6,326 bases of DNA from Spirochaetota bacterium (GCA_022704585.1 JAKJGD010000136.1:1-6326); one strand, 5' to 3'. Positions 1 to 6,326 are shown, numbered from the stretch's first letter. The notes: generated by a model from the letters alone, not told the origin. Program-made: numbers and translations.

Positions 1-1
1 G

Positions 2-106
2 AAAATATTGCCGGACCTGGAGCCGGGGAACGGCAATGGGCCAGCGCATGACAGTTCGACGAATGCTCTCATACGGTATTTCCGGGCCAGGCAGAAACGG
101 ACCTGA
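2..106 (+). CDS. 3' end of an unidentified upstream gene (partial)
   Basis: An open frame enters from the left edge and ends at TGA 104-106, giving about 34 residues with a basic tail ending in ARQKRT. I do not recognise the protein. Three frames are open at the left edge, and this one looks most like coding sequence. About two thirds of its third codon positions are G or C, and it uses the arginine codons CGG and AGG that are common in the neighbouring genes. The competing phosphatase frame over the same bases uses CGA and AGA, which look out of place. If real, the gene ends 16 bases before the phosphatase start at 123, a typical operon spacing. A rival reading in another frame ends at TGA 49-51. 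The call rests on composition and spacing only. Confidence 0.42.
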   Translation, partial: KILPDLEPGNGNGPAHDSSTNALIRYFRARQKRT

Positions 107-114
107 TCTGCCGC

Positions 115-119
115 AGGAG
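115..119 (+). promoter_or_regulatory. Ribosome binding site deciding the phosphatase start
   Basis: AGGAG lies three bases before ATG 123. The spacing is short, but it is the best purine-rich site before any of the candidate starts (36, 48, 63, 123). The ATG at 36 has GGGGAA five bases upstream as a rival, and the ATG at 48 has none. Confidence 0.45.
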
Positions 120-122
120 CGT

Positions 123-1037
123 ATGAACGATAACAGCGTGTTTTCAAACGACGATCGGGAAAAACTGAGGCAATTCGGGCTCCTTGATGCCGAGGCGAAC
201 ACTATCAGGGACAAGGACAAAATACTCATCAAGGGTCTCTTCCAGAATTTTTACGGGAAGAAGCTCAACGTGGGGATCGGGTTTCAGCGTGCGCATGGTG
301 CGGTCCTTTCGGGCGATTATTTCGACCTCATCCAGCTTCCAGACGGAAACTACCTGTTCATATTCGCCGACATGAGCGGGCACGGACTACCCGCCTATAC
401 GAATCTGGTGCGCCTCAGATCGGCCGTAACCATTGCGATCGGCGAGGCGCAAAAGATATACGAGCAGTCCGGCTCAGTAGATTCCGAATTTTTGGTCCGC
501 ACCATCAGTACCATGTTCACCGATATCATGGAAGGCGCGAACTCCCATGATTTCGCCTGCGTGATTTTCACCTTCATCAGTAACGCCGGTGACCGCTTCC
601 ACTTGAAATTCTACAACCGGGGCATGCTCTTCCCGATCATACTCCGAAAATTCGAGAAACAGGTCGTGGGGATGTATAATCTCAACAGGGAAGAGCAGGG
701 CTGGCGCCCCCTGAAAGGGAACCTCCTGAGCAGCGACCTGAGGATGCTGCTGGAAGACAAATACAACGAGACGCCGCATTGTGATTTCATCATGTACGAG
801 GGCGATTCGATCCTGTATTACAGCGACGGCATCATCGAGGCATGCCATCATGACAGGCCGACAGACGAGTACGGCGAGGAGCGGATAAAACAGATCCTGC
901 TGGACCACGTAAACCTCATGCCGCAGCTCGTGGTCCAGGAGCTGTTCGAATCGGTATACGGTTTCATGGGAAGGCGGGAGCAGCAAAAAGATGACATGAC
1001 GGCAGTCCTTATTGATTTTCCCCCCGTGCGTTATTAA
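123..1037 (+). CDS. SpoIIE-family PP2C-type serine/threonine protein phosphatase
   Basis: Predicted metal-dependent phosphatase that removes phosphate from a serine or threonine of a partner protein. In known systems the partner is often an anti-sigma-factor antagonist. With the start at 123 it has 304 residues, almost all one SpoIIE/PP2C domain (about 45-300). Metal-binding motifs are in order: SGDYFD (63-68), FADMSGHG (81-88, D83), YYSDG (232-236, D235) and QQKDDMT (287-293, D290/D291). No sensor domain, GAF, PAS, HAMP or membrane helix is visible in the short N-terminus, so any signal must come from a partner, perhaps the gene upstream. The frame is open back to the window edge, so a start at 36 (333 aa) or further left cannot be excluded. 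I prefer 123 because of AGGAG and because codon use before it is poor. The family call is firm; the target is unknown. Confidence 0.9.
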   Translation: MNDNSVFSNDDREKLRQFGLLDAEANTIRDKDKILIKGLFQNFYGKKLNVGIGFQRAHGAVLSGDYFDLIQLPDGNYLFIFADMSGHGLPAYTNLVRLRSAVTIAIGEAQKIYEQSGSVDSEFLVRTISTMFTDIMEGANSHDFACVIFTFISNAGDRFHLKFYNRGMLFPIILRKFEKQVVGMYNLNREEQGWRPLKGNLLSSDLRMLLEDKYNETPHCDFIMYEGDSILYYSDGIIEACHHDRPTDEYGEERIKQILLDHVNLMPQLVVQELFESVYGFMGRREQQKDDMTAVLIDFPPVRY

Positions 1038-1042
1038 AAAAG

Positions 1043-1071
1043 TTGACACCCACCATTGCTCTGACTTAGCT
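1043..1071 (+). promoter_or_regulatory. Possible sigma70-type promoter of the citrate synthase gene
   Basis: A perfect TTGACA (1043-1048) sits just after the phosphatase stop and follows an A-rich stretch. At 17 bases spacing the matching -10 hexamer is TTAGCT (1066-1071), which fits TATAAT poorly. The gap of 62 bases would suit a separate promoter, but read-through from the phosphatase gene is equally possible because no terminator is visible between them. Confidence 0.35.
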
Positions 1072-1099
1072 GTTCTTATGTGACGCAAGGAGCAGGCTT

Positions 1100-2452
1100 A
1101 TGGACAGCATCATCAAGAAAATAGAAAAACAGACCATGCTGAATGACTACCTTACCCCTGCCATCATCAGGGAGAAGGACGTCAAGCTCGGTCTGCGGAA
1201 CCCGGACGGTACCGGCGTTGTAGCCGGAATTACCACGAAAGGACGGGTCGATGGCTACCAGAAGATCCTGAAAGATCCCGTGAAAAGGACCTACGAGGTC
1301 AGGCCGGTGCCCGGCAAGCTTTTTTACTGCGGGTATGACGTGGAGGACATAGTAGCTGCTGTTGAAAAACAGAAGCGCTTCGGTTTCGAGGAAGTGGCCT
1401 ATCTGCTCCTGGCGGGCGAGTTGCCGAAACAGGCCGACCTCCGGAAATTCATAAAGGAGCTCGGGAAGAGAAGGGCTCTCTCCAAGGTTGAGCGCCAGAT
1501 CATCATGAGCGAGGTCCAGAATGACAACCAGATGTTCGCGCTCCACAGCGTAATCTCGCACCTGAACCGTTGCGACGAGGAGGCCGATTCCACGGCCATC
1601 GACGTGGTATGCCGCCAGAGCATCAATCTCATAGCAAAGTTCCCGACCATCGTTGCGGCAAATTATAACGTCCTGCGCTACAGCAAGGGCTTTGACCTGA
1701 GAATCATTCGCCCGCGCCAGGAGCTCTCAACGGCCGAGAACTTCCTCTACCTCCTCCACGGGGATGTCCCCGACCCGGAAGAGGCGCACCTTTTTGATAT
1801 AGCGCTGATCCTCCACGCCGAGCATGGCGGCGGTAACAACTCCACGTTCTCCGTACGCTCCGTTTCTTCAAGCGGAGCGAATACATACATGGCGATCGCG
1901 GCTGGCATCGCTTCCCTGTCAGGGCATCTGCACGGGGGTGCGAACGAGTCCGTGAAGCTCATGATGAAAGAGCTCAAAAAGAGCGTCAGGGACTGGGAGA
2001 GCGACCGCGAGATCAAGGCATATCTGCACAAGATCATCGAAGGCAAGGTGGGCGACATGTCCGGCAAAATTTACGGATTCGGGCATGCCGTGTATACGAT
2101 TTCCGACCCCCGTGCGATCATTCTCCGCGAATATGCGCGGAAACTGTCCGTCAAGAAAGAAATGCACGACGAATTTTTGCTCTACGAAAAGGTTGAAAAA
2201 CTGGCGACTGAAATGCTGAACGGACGCGGCATGAAGATCATGAGTGCCAATGTAGATTACTATTCGGGATTCATCTACGAGATGTTGGGCATACCGCGGG
2301 AGCTGTACACGCCGATTTTTGCCATGGCGCGGGTCGTGGGATGGTGTGCGCACCGGATCGAGCAGATCATGCAGGGTAAAATCATACGACCGGCATACAT
2401 CCAGGTAAGCTCGGACGTGAAGCAGTACCAGAATCTCAGGGACAGGAAGTAA
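1100..2452 (+). CDS. Citrate synthase (type II fold, long 450-aa form)
   Basis: Condenses oxaloacetate with acetyl-CoA to citrate in the cytoplasm, the entry step of the citric acid cycle. The 450 residues show the family signatures: GKLFYCGYDVED near residues 73-84 (family form GxLxYRGYxIxDL), HLHGGANE with catalytic His278, GFGHAVY with His329, NVDYYSG with Asp386, then the ARVVGWCAHRIEQ C-terminal signature. All three catalytic residues match the E. coli enzyme (His265, His306, Asp363 counting Met). The His329-Asp386 spacing equals that of E. coli (57), while His278-His329 is about ten residues longer (51 against 41), with a charged insert near 293-318. It is somewhat longer than GltA (427 aa) and belongs to the longer citrate synthases found in several anaerobes; I do not assign the symbol gltA for that reason. 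A 2-methylcitrate synthase role cannot be ruled out, but no prp genes are in view. The start is supported by AAGGAG at 1087-1092, seven bases upstream. Confidence 0.95.
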   Translation: MDSIIKKIEKQTMLNDYLTPAIIREKDVKLGLRNPDGTGVVAGITTKGRVDGYQKILKDPVKRTYEVRPVPGKLFYCGYDVEDIVAAVEKQKRFGFEEVAYLLLAGELPKQADLRKFIKELGKRRALSKVERQIIMSEVQNDNQMFALHSVISHLNRCDEEADSTAIDVVCRQSINLIAKFPTIVAANYNVLRYSKGFDLRIIRPRQELSTAENFLYLLHGDVPDPEEAHLFDIALILHAEHGGGNNSTFSVRSVSSSGANTYMAIAAGIASLSGHLHGGANESVKLMMKELKKSVRDWESDREIKAYLHKIIEGKVGDMSGKIYGFGHAVYTISDPRAIILREYARKLSVKKEMHDEFLLYEKVEKLATEMLNGRGMKIMSANVDYYSGFIYEMLGIPRELYTPIFAMARVVGWCAHRIEQIMQGKIIRPAYIQVSSDVKQYQNLRDRK

Positions 2453-2493
2453 AAACCGGCACGTGGAGGACGGGCGGTTATCGTGCATTCCGG
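2451..2493 (-). terminator. Weak possible Rho-independent terminator downstream of the membrane phosphotransferase gene
   Basis: On the minus strand CCGG-AATG-CACG (2493 down to 2482) can pair with CGTG-CCGG (2463 down to 2456), giving eight pairs with a four-base bulge and an 18-base loop. Five T residues (2455-2451) follow. The T run overlaps the citrate synthase stop codon on the other strand. The bulge and long loop make it doubtful. No T-ended hairpin is seen for the plus-strand gene. Confidence 0.3.
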
Positions 2494-2507
2494 CGGTCCG
2501 GTATCCC

Positions 2508-4538
2508 TTACCTCCCGAGCATCCGCTTGTAATAGCCGTCTTTATAAATCCTCGTCCTGTCAATGAACCCGCGGTAACGCCTGGCCACGGCAGGGTGTTC
2601 TGCCGAGATATCCTTTTTTTCTTCCGGGTCCTTACCGAGATCATATAGCTCTTCAGCCCCGTCCGACGTTCTGCGTATGTATTTCCATTGCTGGTCGACA
2701 ATTCCCATATAGTCGTCTTTCCATGAGGTGTGGAGAACAGCCATCTGCTCGGCATGTTCCGAAAGGACCGGAACGCCTTCCTGCTCCGGGCGTTGCGGTA
2801 TTCCAAGTATGTCAAGTATGGTCGGGAGCACGTCTATGTGGCGGGTGATTCCCTCGAAATACTCCGGCGCGTCAAACAGTTCTTTGTTGTATATGAGAAA
2901 CGGCACGTGCACATTCTCGTTATACAGGAAAAGAGGGTGATTATAGTTCATCTTGTGCTGGTAGAAAGCCTCCCCGTGATCGGCGAAAATGAACAGCAGC
3001 GTGTCTTCAAGGCAGCCCGCGCGTTCAAGCTCGTCAACGAGCATTCCGAGTGATGCGTCCGCATAGTGAAGCGAGTTCAGGTAATTGACCCACGTCTTTT
3101 TTTTCCCCGCTGCTTCAGCCGAATCACCCGCAATTCGAAAGGAGTTGTCCGGATATGCGTAAGGATGGTGCGGGTTTACCGGGAGGAACACCATGAAGTA
3201 GGGGGAATCACGCTTTTTCGAGATGAATTCGATCGCCGGTTTTATCATGGCGCGCTCGTCAACCCCCCATCCGATCTGCCGGTTATAGGGCGGTATCCCG
3301 ATAAGATCATCGTATTCGACGATCGCGTCAAACTTCCTGTTTTTAAGAAAGCGCTTCTGTCCGGCGTAGCCGAGTCCACCTGTATGTATGAGGCAGGTGC
3401 GGTACCCCCGGTCCTTGAGGATCTCCGGCAGCGTGCGCAGGTGTATGTCGGGGTATTTCTGGATTACCATGTCCTTCGAGTTAAGGTCATAGGCCGAGGT
3501 GAGCACAGACATCAGTGCGTTCGCTGACAGGGGATAATTCGCATAGTGGTTAAGAAAATTGATGCTGTTTTTTTCAAGGCGGTGCCATGTTTCAACAACA
3601 TATCTGCCGTTGATCTTCATGTCGTAATACTTACGGGGCGTAGATTCGAAGAAATAAAGTATGATGTTATAGCGCTTGTTGCGAGGGATGGACCCTATCC
3701 GTTCATGTCGTTTGACGGTTTCAAGTGACGCGGTATCAAGCCTGAACCTGAATTCGGTTGATGGCGATGTTCCCGGTGAATCCTGATTAACGGGCGAGGC
3801 GGCTCCCGAGCCGAAAAGGTTCAGGATCGGATTTGCCGTAAATTCATGCAGAAGAGATATGTTTCTGGATATCTGGTCCGCGCGGTATCGGCCTGCAAAC
3901 CGGTTGCGTTCGATTGAAGCGTCGGTAGATGCGCTGAGCAGCAGAAAAACGAGTACCAGAACCGGGACTGTCAGCGCTGCGAGCCGTGTCGTGAGCAGCC
4001 CGGACCGTTTCATTCTCAGCCTGTTGCTGATGCGTTCGCGATAATACAGGAATGCATGGGATGCCGCGGAGATGGCTGAAAACAGGAAAAACATGAGGTA
4101 AAATTCACCGGAAAATTCGGCCATCGCCGAGTCAAGGACGTTGCCCAGCCCGGAGAAATGTTCCCGGCCGGCAAAATTAGATTGAAATGCGGTCTGGTAC
4201 ACCCTGAAAAAATCCATGCTGAACAGGATGAAAAAGATAAACAGGACCGAGAAGGACGCAAGAATGACATGCAGCGCGCGCCGGGCACCCGCAAACACCA
4301 GGGCGATACAAAGAACAAGCAGGATGGCGGAAACGATCAGTATGCTGTCATGGTGCAACGAAAGCGAGAGGAACTCGTAAATGCCGTTCAGCTTGAGGTC
4401 CGGATAGATCTCCGTGACAAGAGAGTACACCCTGACCCTGTACAGGATGTTCATGAGAATTATGATAGAGCCGTGCAGAATGAGCAGCGGCACAATCGAC
4501 GAGTAGCGGGGTTTGATTATTGTTCGTATCCAGTTCAT
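2508..4538 (-). CDS. LtaS-like membrane phosphotransferase/sulfatase-fold enzyme
   Basis: A 676-residue membrane enzyme of the alkaline phosphatase/sulfatase superfamily, built like lipoteichoic acid synthase. It has five hydrophobic segments (about 13-32, 65-85, 90-109, 144-165, 186-204), a polar linker, then an extracytoplasmic catalytic domain (about 288-660). Visible active-site elements are LYFFES (Glu298, metal), Ser338 in PLSANALMS at the nucleophile position, HH 457-458, and ADHGE with Asp520-His521. The sulfatase CxPxR signature is absent, so formylglycine formation is unlikely. Transfer of a phospho-linked head group (phosphoglycerol or phosphoethanolamine) to a lipid or glycan is the better guess, and the substrate is unknown. 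It lies last in a run with two methyltransferases, 70 bases after the preceding stop. An in-frame TAA (4547-4545) two codons before ATG fixes the start; GGGA lies ten bases upstream, a weak ribosome site. The gene contains three A7-A8 runs. Confidence 0.85.
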   Translation of the reverse strand: MNWIRTIIKPRYSSIVPLLILHGSIIILMNILYRVRVYSLVTEIYPDLKLNGIYEFLSLSLHHDSILIVSAILLVLCIALVFAGARRALHVILASFSVLFIFFILFSMDFFRVYQTAFQSNFAGREHFSGLGNVLDSAMAEFSGEFYLMFFLFSAISAASHAFLYYRERISNRLRMKRSGLLTTRLAALTVPVLVLVFLLLSASTDASIERNRFAGRYRADQISRNISLLHEFTANPILNLFGSGAASPVNQDSPGTSPSTEFRFRLDTASLETVKRHERIGSIPRNKRYNIILYFFESTPRKYYDMKINGRYVVETWHRLEKNSINFLNHYANYPLSANALMSVLTSAYDLNSKDMVIQKYPDIHLRTLPEILKDRGYRTCLIHTGGLGYAGQKRFLKNRKFDAIVEYDDLIGIPPYNRQIGWGVDERAMIKPAIEFISKKRDSPYFMVFLPVNPHHPYAYPDNSFRIAGDSAEAAGKKKTWVNYLNSLHYADASLGMLVDELERAGCLEDTLLFIFADHGEAFYQHKMNYNHPLFLYNENVHVPFLIYNKELFDAPEYFEGITRHIDVLPTILDILGIPQRPEQEGVPVLSEHAEQMAVLHTSWKDDYMGIVDQQWKYIRRTSDGAEELYDLGKDPEEKKDISAEHPAVARRYRGFIDRTRIYKDGYYKRMLGR
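3097..3104 (-). other. A8 homopolymer forming an A AAA AAG slippery heptamer inside the membrane enzyme gene
   Basis: On the coding (minus) strand eight A residues cover codons Lys479-Lys480-Lys481, read as AAA AAA AAG, so the heptamer A AAA AAG lies in the classic -1 slippage frame. A -1 shift would add 20 codons and stop at TGA 3036-3034, before the metal-binding Asp520-His521, giving a catalytically dead product. The upstream GCGGGG is only a poor Shine-Dalgarno-like stimulator. Whether slippage or length variation happens is not shown by the sequence. Confidence 0.4.
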
Positions 4539-4608
4539 TTCACGTTAATCCCGGTCTTTTGTGGTACAGGAAATACAGATACGGGTGCGGGTCAAGCACT
4601 TTGCCGGT

Positions 4609-5529
4609 TCAGGAAACACGGGTCGGGGAGCTGCCTTTCCGGGCATATACAACCATGGAGCTTGTAAGCGCGAAATCTCCGCAATGAATCTTGCTGAGCC
4701 CGTGATATGCCGCGATACGAAGCCATGCGCGGTAATCCCATACGGAGGAAAAACAGCCACGCGATTTTTTAAGTTTGGGCAGGAGCCCGAATTCGACCGG
4801 GTGGAATACAGTAACCGGGTTAAAACCGCAGCCCCTGAGGGTCATGACGAGGTTTCTGCGGGAGAAATATGACAAATGGCCGGGCATGAAATATGCATAG
4901 CGCGCACCGTAATACCGCGCCTGGAGCCCCTCCATGTTGGCGGTCTGAACCATCAGAAGGCCGTTGTCATCGAGCAGGCGGTAGCATTCCCTGAGCGCTG
5001 CAGCCGGATCGGGGAGATGCTCCAGGAGCTCAACCATGGTAATCACCGAGAAATATTTTTCTGGAAAAGGATGATCGCGAAGTGACCCGATATGGACCCT
5101 GTCGCCAAACAGCTTTTTAGCGTATCCGCCCGCATGGGGCGACAGCTCGATGCCGTGCGGGAGGTAATAGCGCGATGCGGACTTCATCAAACCGCCGAAG
5201 GATGATCCGACATCAAGATAGTTGCCGGCGGGCACGATCTCATGGAGCCGATCTATACGTTTATTCCACACGTGCATTGAGTATGCTTCGGTTTCCCTCT
5301 CGTCAAGGTAGGAATATTCGGCACTGCCGGAATAATAGCCTTCGCCGTACAGTCCGTTGATCGCCTCGTCGATCAAGCGTGGATTCATGAACATGAACCC
5401 GCATTTTTTACAACGATCGATAATAAACGCGGGAGTATATCTCCGGATTTCATACCGGCGCTCCAGCGTGTATCCCATACAGAGGGGACAGCGTTCTGCG
5501 GGTGCTTCAAATAGGTCATTGTTGGGCAT
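4609..5529 (-). CDS. SAM-dependent methyltransferase with N-terminal zinc ribbon
   Basis: Predicted cytoplasmic class I methyltransferase of 306 residues using S-adenosylmethionine. An N-terminal zinc ribbon is formed by Cys14/Cys17 (CPLC) and Cys40/Cys43 (CKKCG). It is followed by a Rossmann domain with motif I NYLDVGSSFGG (103-113), an acidic strand-2 end GIELSP (Glu128), and VELLEHLPDP (166-175), then GHLSYFSRRNL (217-227), a pattern common in the Methyltransf_23 group. This layout resembles sugar or surface-glycan methyltransferases, but the longer C-terminal domain of deoxysugar C-methyltransferases is missing, so C-methylation of a nucleotide sugar is not implied. The acceptor is unknown. 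ATG 5529 has AGGTG four bases upstream. The gene starts 34 bases after the preceding methyltransferase and is followed after 70 bases by the membrane enzyme, consistent with an operon. Confidence 0.88.
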   Translation of the reverse strand: MPNNDLFEAPAERCPLCMGYTLERRYEIRRYTPAFIIDRCKKCGFMFMNPRLIDEAINGLYGEGYYSGSAEYSYLDERETEAYSMHVWNKRIDRLHEIVPAGNYLDVGSSFGGLMKSASRYYLPHGIELSPHAGGYAKKLFGDRVHIGSLRDHPFPEKYFSVITMVELLEHLPDPAAALRECYRLLDDNGLLMVQTANMEGLQARYYGARYAYFMPGHLSYFSRRNLVMTLRGCGFNPVTVFHPVEFGLLPKLKKSRGCFSSVWDYRAWLRIAAYHGLSKIHCGDFALTSSMVVYARKGSSPTRVS

Positions 5530-5563
5530 CGTGCACCTGTGCCGGGTCCGGTCCGGAAGCGAA

Positions 5564-6199
5564 TCAGTTCCGGGCCTGGATTATCCAGTGGGATATAATG
5601 CTGGACATATCTCCCATCAGGGTCCGTTCTATCAGGCCGTACGAATACTCGCTGAACACGGACAACTCTTTCTTGATCTCGTTTTCCGAATAAAAGGACG
5701 CCGTTGAACCGCTGATATCTTTCAGGTCGGTTATCCATGTGTCATTCCCGAGATGTTTGCCTCTTTTCAGGTATGTGTCCCGGGACGACCTGAGTGTGGC
5801 GAATAAGTATCCGTCCTTTTTAAGGGTCCTGATGATTTCTGCGAGCATTGGCGCGAGGTCGGTTTTGACATTGTAGTGGAGAGATCCCCACGCGATAATA
5901 ATATCGGCCGTATCGTCTTTCAGCGGCAACCGGGTGTTGTTGGCCTGGGCCAGCAGTGCCTGGCCGGTTTTCCGGGATATCGCGAGGGCGCCGTGGCTCA
6001 TGTCAAGCCCGACGATACGCGCCACACCGATATCCGAGAGGAGCTTGAGGTGCCTGCCGCTGCCGCACCCCAGGTCAACGGCAGTCAGTGCCCCGGGTTC
6101 CCGGACTGTTTTATTTAGCAGGCGGACCAGGTTCTCGTCCGGGTACAGGAGCTCGGACTTAATGCGGGTATAATGGTTGTCCCAGGATCGGGCTTCCAC
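5564..6199 (-). CDS. Class I SAM-dependent methyltransferase (Methyltransf_11/25 type)
   Basis: A compact 211-residue methyltransferase domain without extra modules. Motif I VDLGCGSGR (41-49) binds S-adenosylmethionine, GLDMS (64-68, Asp66) ends strand 2 and should hold the ribose, LPLKDDTADI (91-100) and AWGSLHY (103-109) form motifs II/III. The tail IISHWIIQAR is the usual final strand of this group. The start is GTG at 6199-6197. An in-frame TGA (6205-6203) two codons upstream, which is the stop of the preceding gene, makes an earlier start impossible. GAGGA lies eleven bases upstream, inside the end of that gene, so translation is probably coupled. The substrate cannot be read from the sequence. 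It shares no obvious close similarity with the neighbouring methyltransferase beyond the common fold, so it is not a simple tandem duplicate. Confidence 0.87.
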   Translation of the reverse strand: MEARSWDNHYTRIKSELLYPDENLVRLLNKTVREPGALTAVDLGCGSGRHLKLLSDIGVARIVGLDMSHGALAISRKTGQALLAQANNTRLPLKDDTADIIIAWGSLHYNVKTDLAPMLAEIIRTLKKDGYLFATLRSSRDTYLKRGKHLGNDTWITDLKDISGSTASFYSENEIKKELSVFSEYSYGLIERTLMGDMSSIISHWIIQARN

Positions 6200-6202
6200 A
6201 GG

Positions 6203-6326
6203 TCACTTGATCCTCATGTTGAAATTTGAAACCGCCTGTTCGGACAGCGCGATAGCCTCGTCCACCGTGGGTGCGGTCACTGCAACGACTGCGACGCGAT
6301 CATGGTTGTTGACCGGTTCATTGATG
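6203..6326 (-). CDS. C-terminal end of an unidentified protein, perhaps an ATP-grasp enzyme (partial)
   Basis: The minus-strand frame runs from the right edge to TGA 6205-6203 and gives 40 residues with strong coding character. A beta strand (RVAVVAVTAP) is followed by an amphipathic helix (TVDEAIALSEQAVSNF) and a short basic end (NMRIK). A strand that begins with an Arg after a turn, then a helix with DEA, resembles the small C-terminal subdomain of ATP-grasp ligases such as the purine and carnosine-synthase types, but 40 residues are too few to prove it. It stops three bases before the GTG of the methyltransferase, so it is very likely the upstream gene of the same operon. The coding call is good; the family is a guess. 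Confidence 0.6.
   Translation of the reverse strand, partial: INEPVNNHDRVAVVAVTAPTVDEAIALSEQAVSNFNMRIK

Noticed and set aside
36..122. N-terminal extension of the phosphatase from ATG 36
   Set aside because: Codon use with CGA and AGA is unlike the neighbours, the residues are Gly/Arg/Pro-rich without domain character, and a better coding frame overlaps it. Kept only as an alternative.
474..1088. Minus-strand open frame of 204 codons opposite the phosphatase
   Set aside because: Shadow of the phosphatase gene. The translation is poor in normal protein features, and the plus-strand frame carries all PP2C motifs.
1919..2815. Long minus-strand open frame of 298 codons crossing the citrate synthase end and the membrane enzyme end
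   Set aside because: It is antisense to citrate synthase and out of frame with the membrane enzyme, both of which have full sets of conserved motifs. The translation has no recognisable pattern.
2804..2820. Direct repeat CAAGTATG twice within 17 bases
   Set aside because: It encodes the natural Ile-Leu-Asp-Ile-Leu-Gly stretch of the sulfatase fold; the repeat follows from the repeated Ile-Leu pair.
2508..4538. Naming the membrane enzyme a true sulfatase or lipoteichoic acid synthase
   Set aside because: The formylglycine signature is absent and the nucleophile context differs from LtaS. The surroundings do not show a teichoic acid pathway.
4158..4667. Plus-strand open frame of 169 codons opposite the membrane enzyme start
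   Set aside because: It covers the reverse of the membrane helices and the intergenic gap. The product is a low-complexity run of charged residues with no family pattern.
5533..5542. Inverted repeat GCAC-CT-GTGC over the ribosome site of the zinc-ribbon methyltransferase
   Set aside because: The two-base loop cannot form a stable hairpin, and a four-base arm is too short for an operator claim.

Overview
The window is ordinary-looking bacterial chromosomal DNA with a moderately high GC content. It has densely packed, convergent genes and no RNA gene, CRISPR array, insertion sequence or phage gene that I can see. The organism cannot be named from the sequence. A stand-alone SpoIIE-type phosphatase, a long (450 aa) citrate synthase and a five-helix LtaS-like membrane enzyme next to methyltransferases would fit a spirochaete-like or another free-living, possibly anaerobic lineage. 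That is a weak inference from gene style only.

Left part, plus strand (1-2452). The window opens in what is probably the 3' end of an unidentified gene (stop at 104-106). A PP2C/SpoIIE-family serine phosphatase follows (best start 123, end 1037). After 62 bases with a TTGACA box and a good ribosome binding site comes a complete type II citrate synthase (1100-2452) with all three catalytic residues present. The phosphatase points to a partner-switching or other signalling role. The citrate synthase is central metabolism, and nothing in the sequence ties the two functionally.

Right part, minus strand (2508-6326, reading right to left). Four genes run in the same direction: the last 40 codons of an unidentified protein (possibly an ATP-grasp C-terminus), a 211-aa SAM methyltransferase (GTG start), a 306-aa SAM methyltransferase with an N-terminal zinc ribbon, and a 676-aa membrane protein with five helices and an alkaline-phosphatase/sulfatase-fold catalytic domain. 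Gaps are 3, 34 and 70 bases, so an operon is likely. The gene types suggest synthesis and decoration of a surface or secreted molecule, with the membrane enzyme acting outside the cytoplasmic membrane. The citrate synthase and the membrane enzyme converge over a 55-base gap that holds a weak possible terminator for the minus strand.

The most unusual things seen are three A7-A8 runs inside the membrane enzyme gene, all in a -1 slippery frame, and the non-sulfatase (Ser, no CxPxR) active-site signature of that enzyme. I see no clear evidence of a wholly new system.
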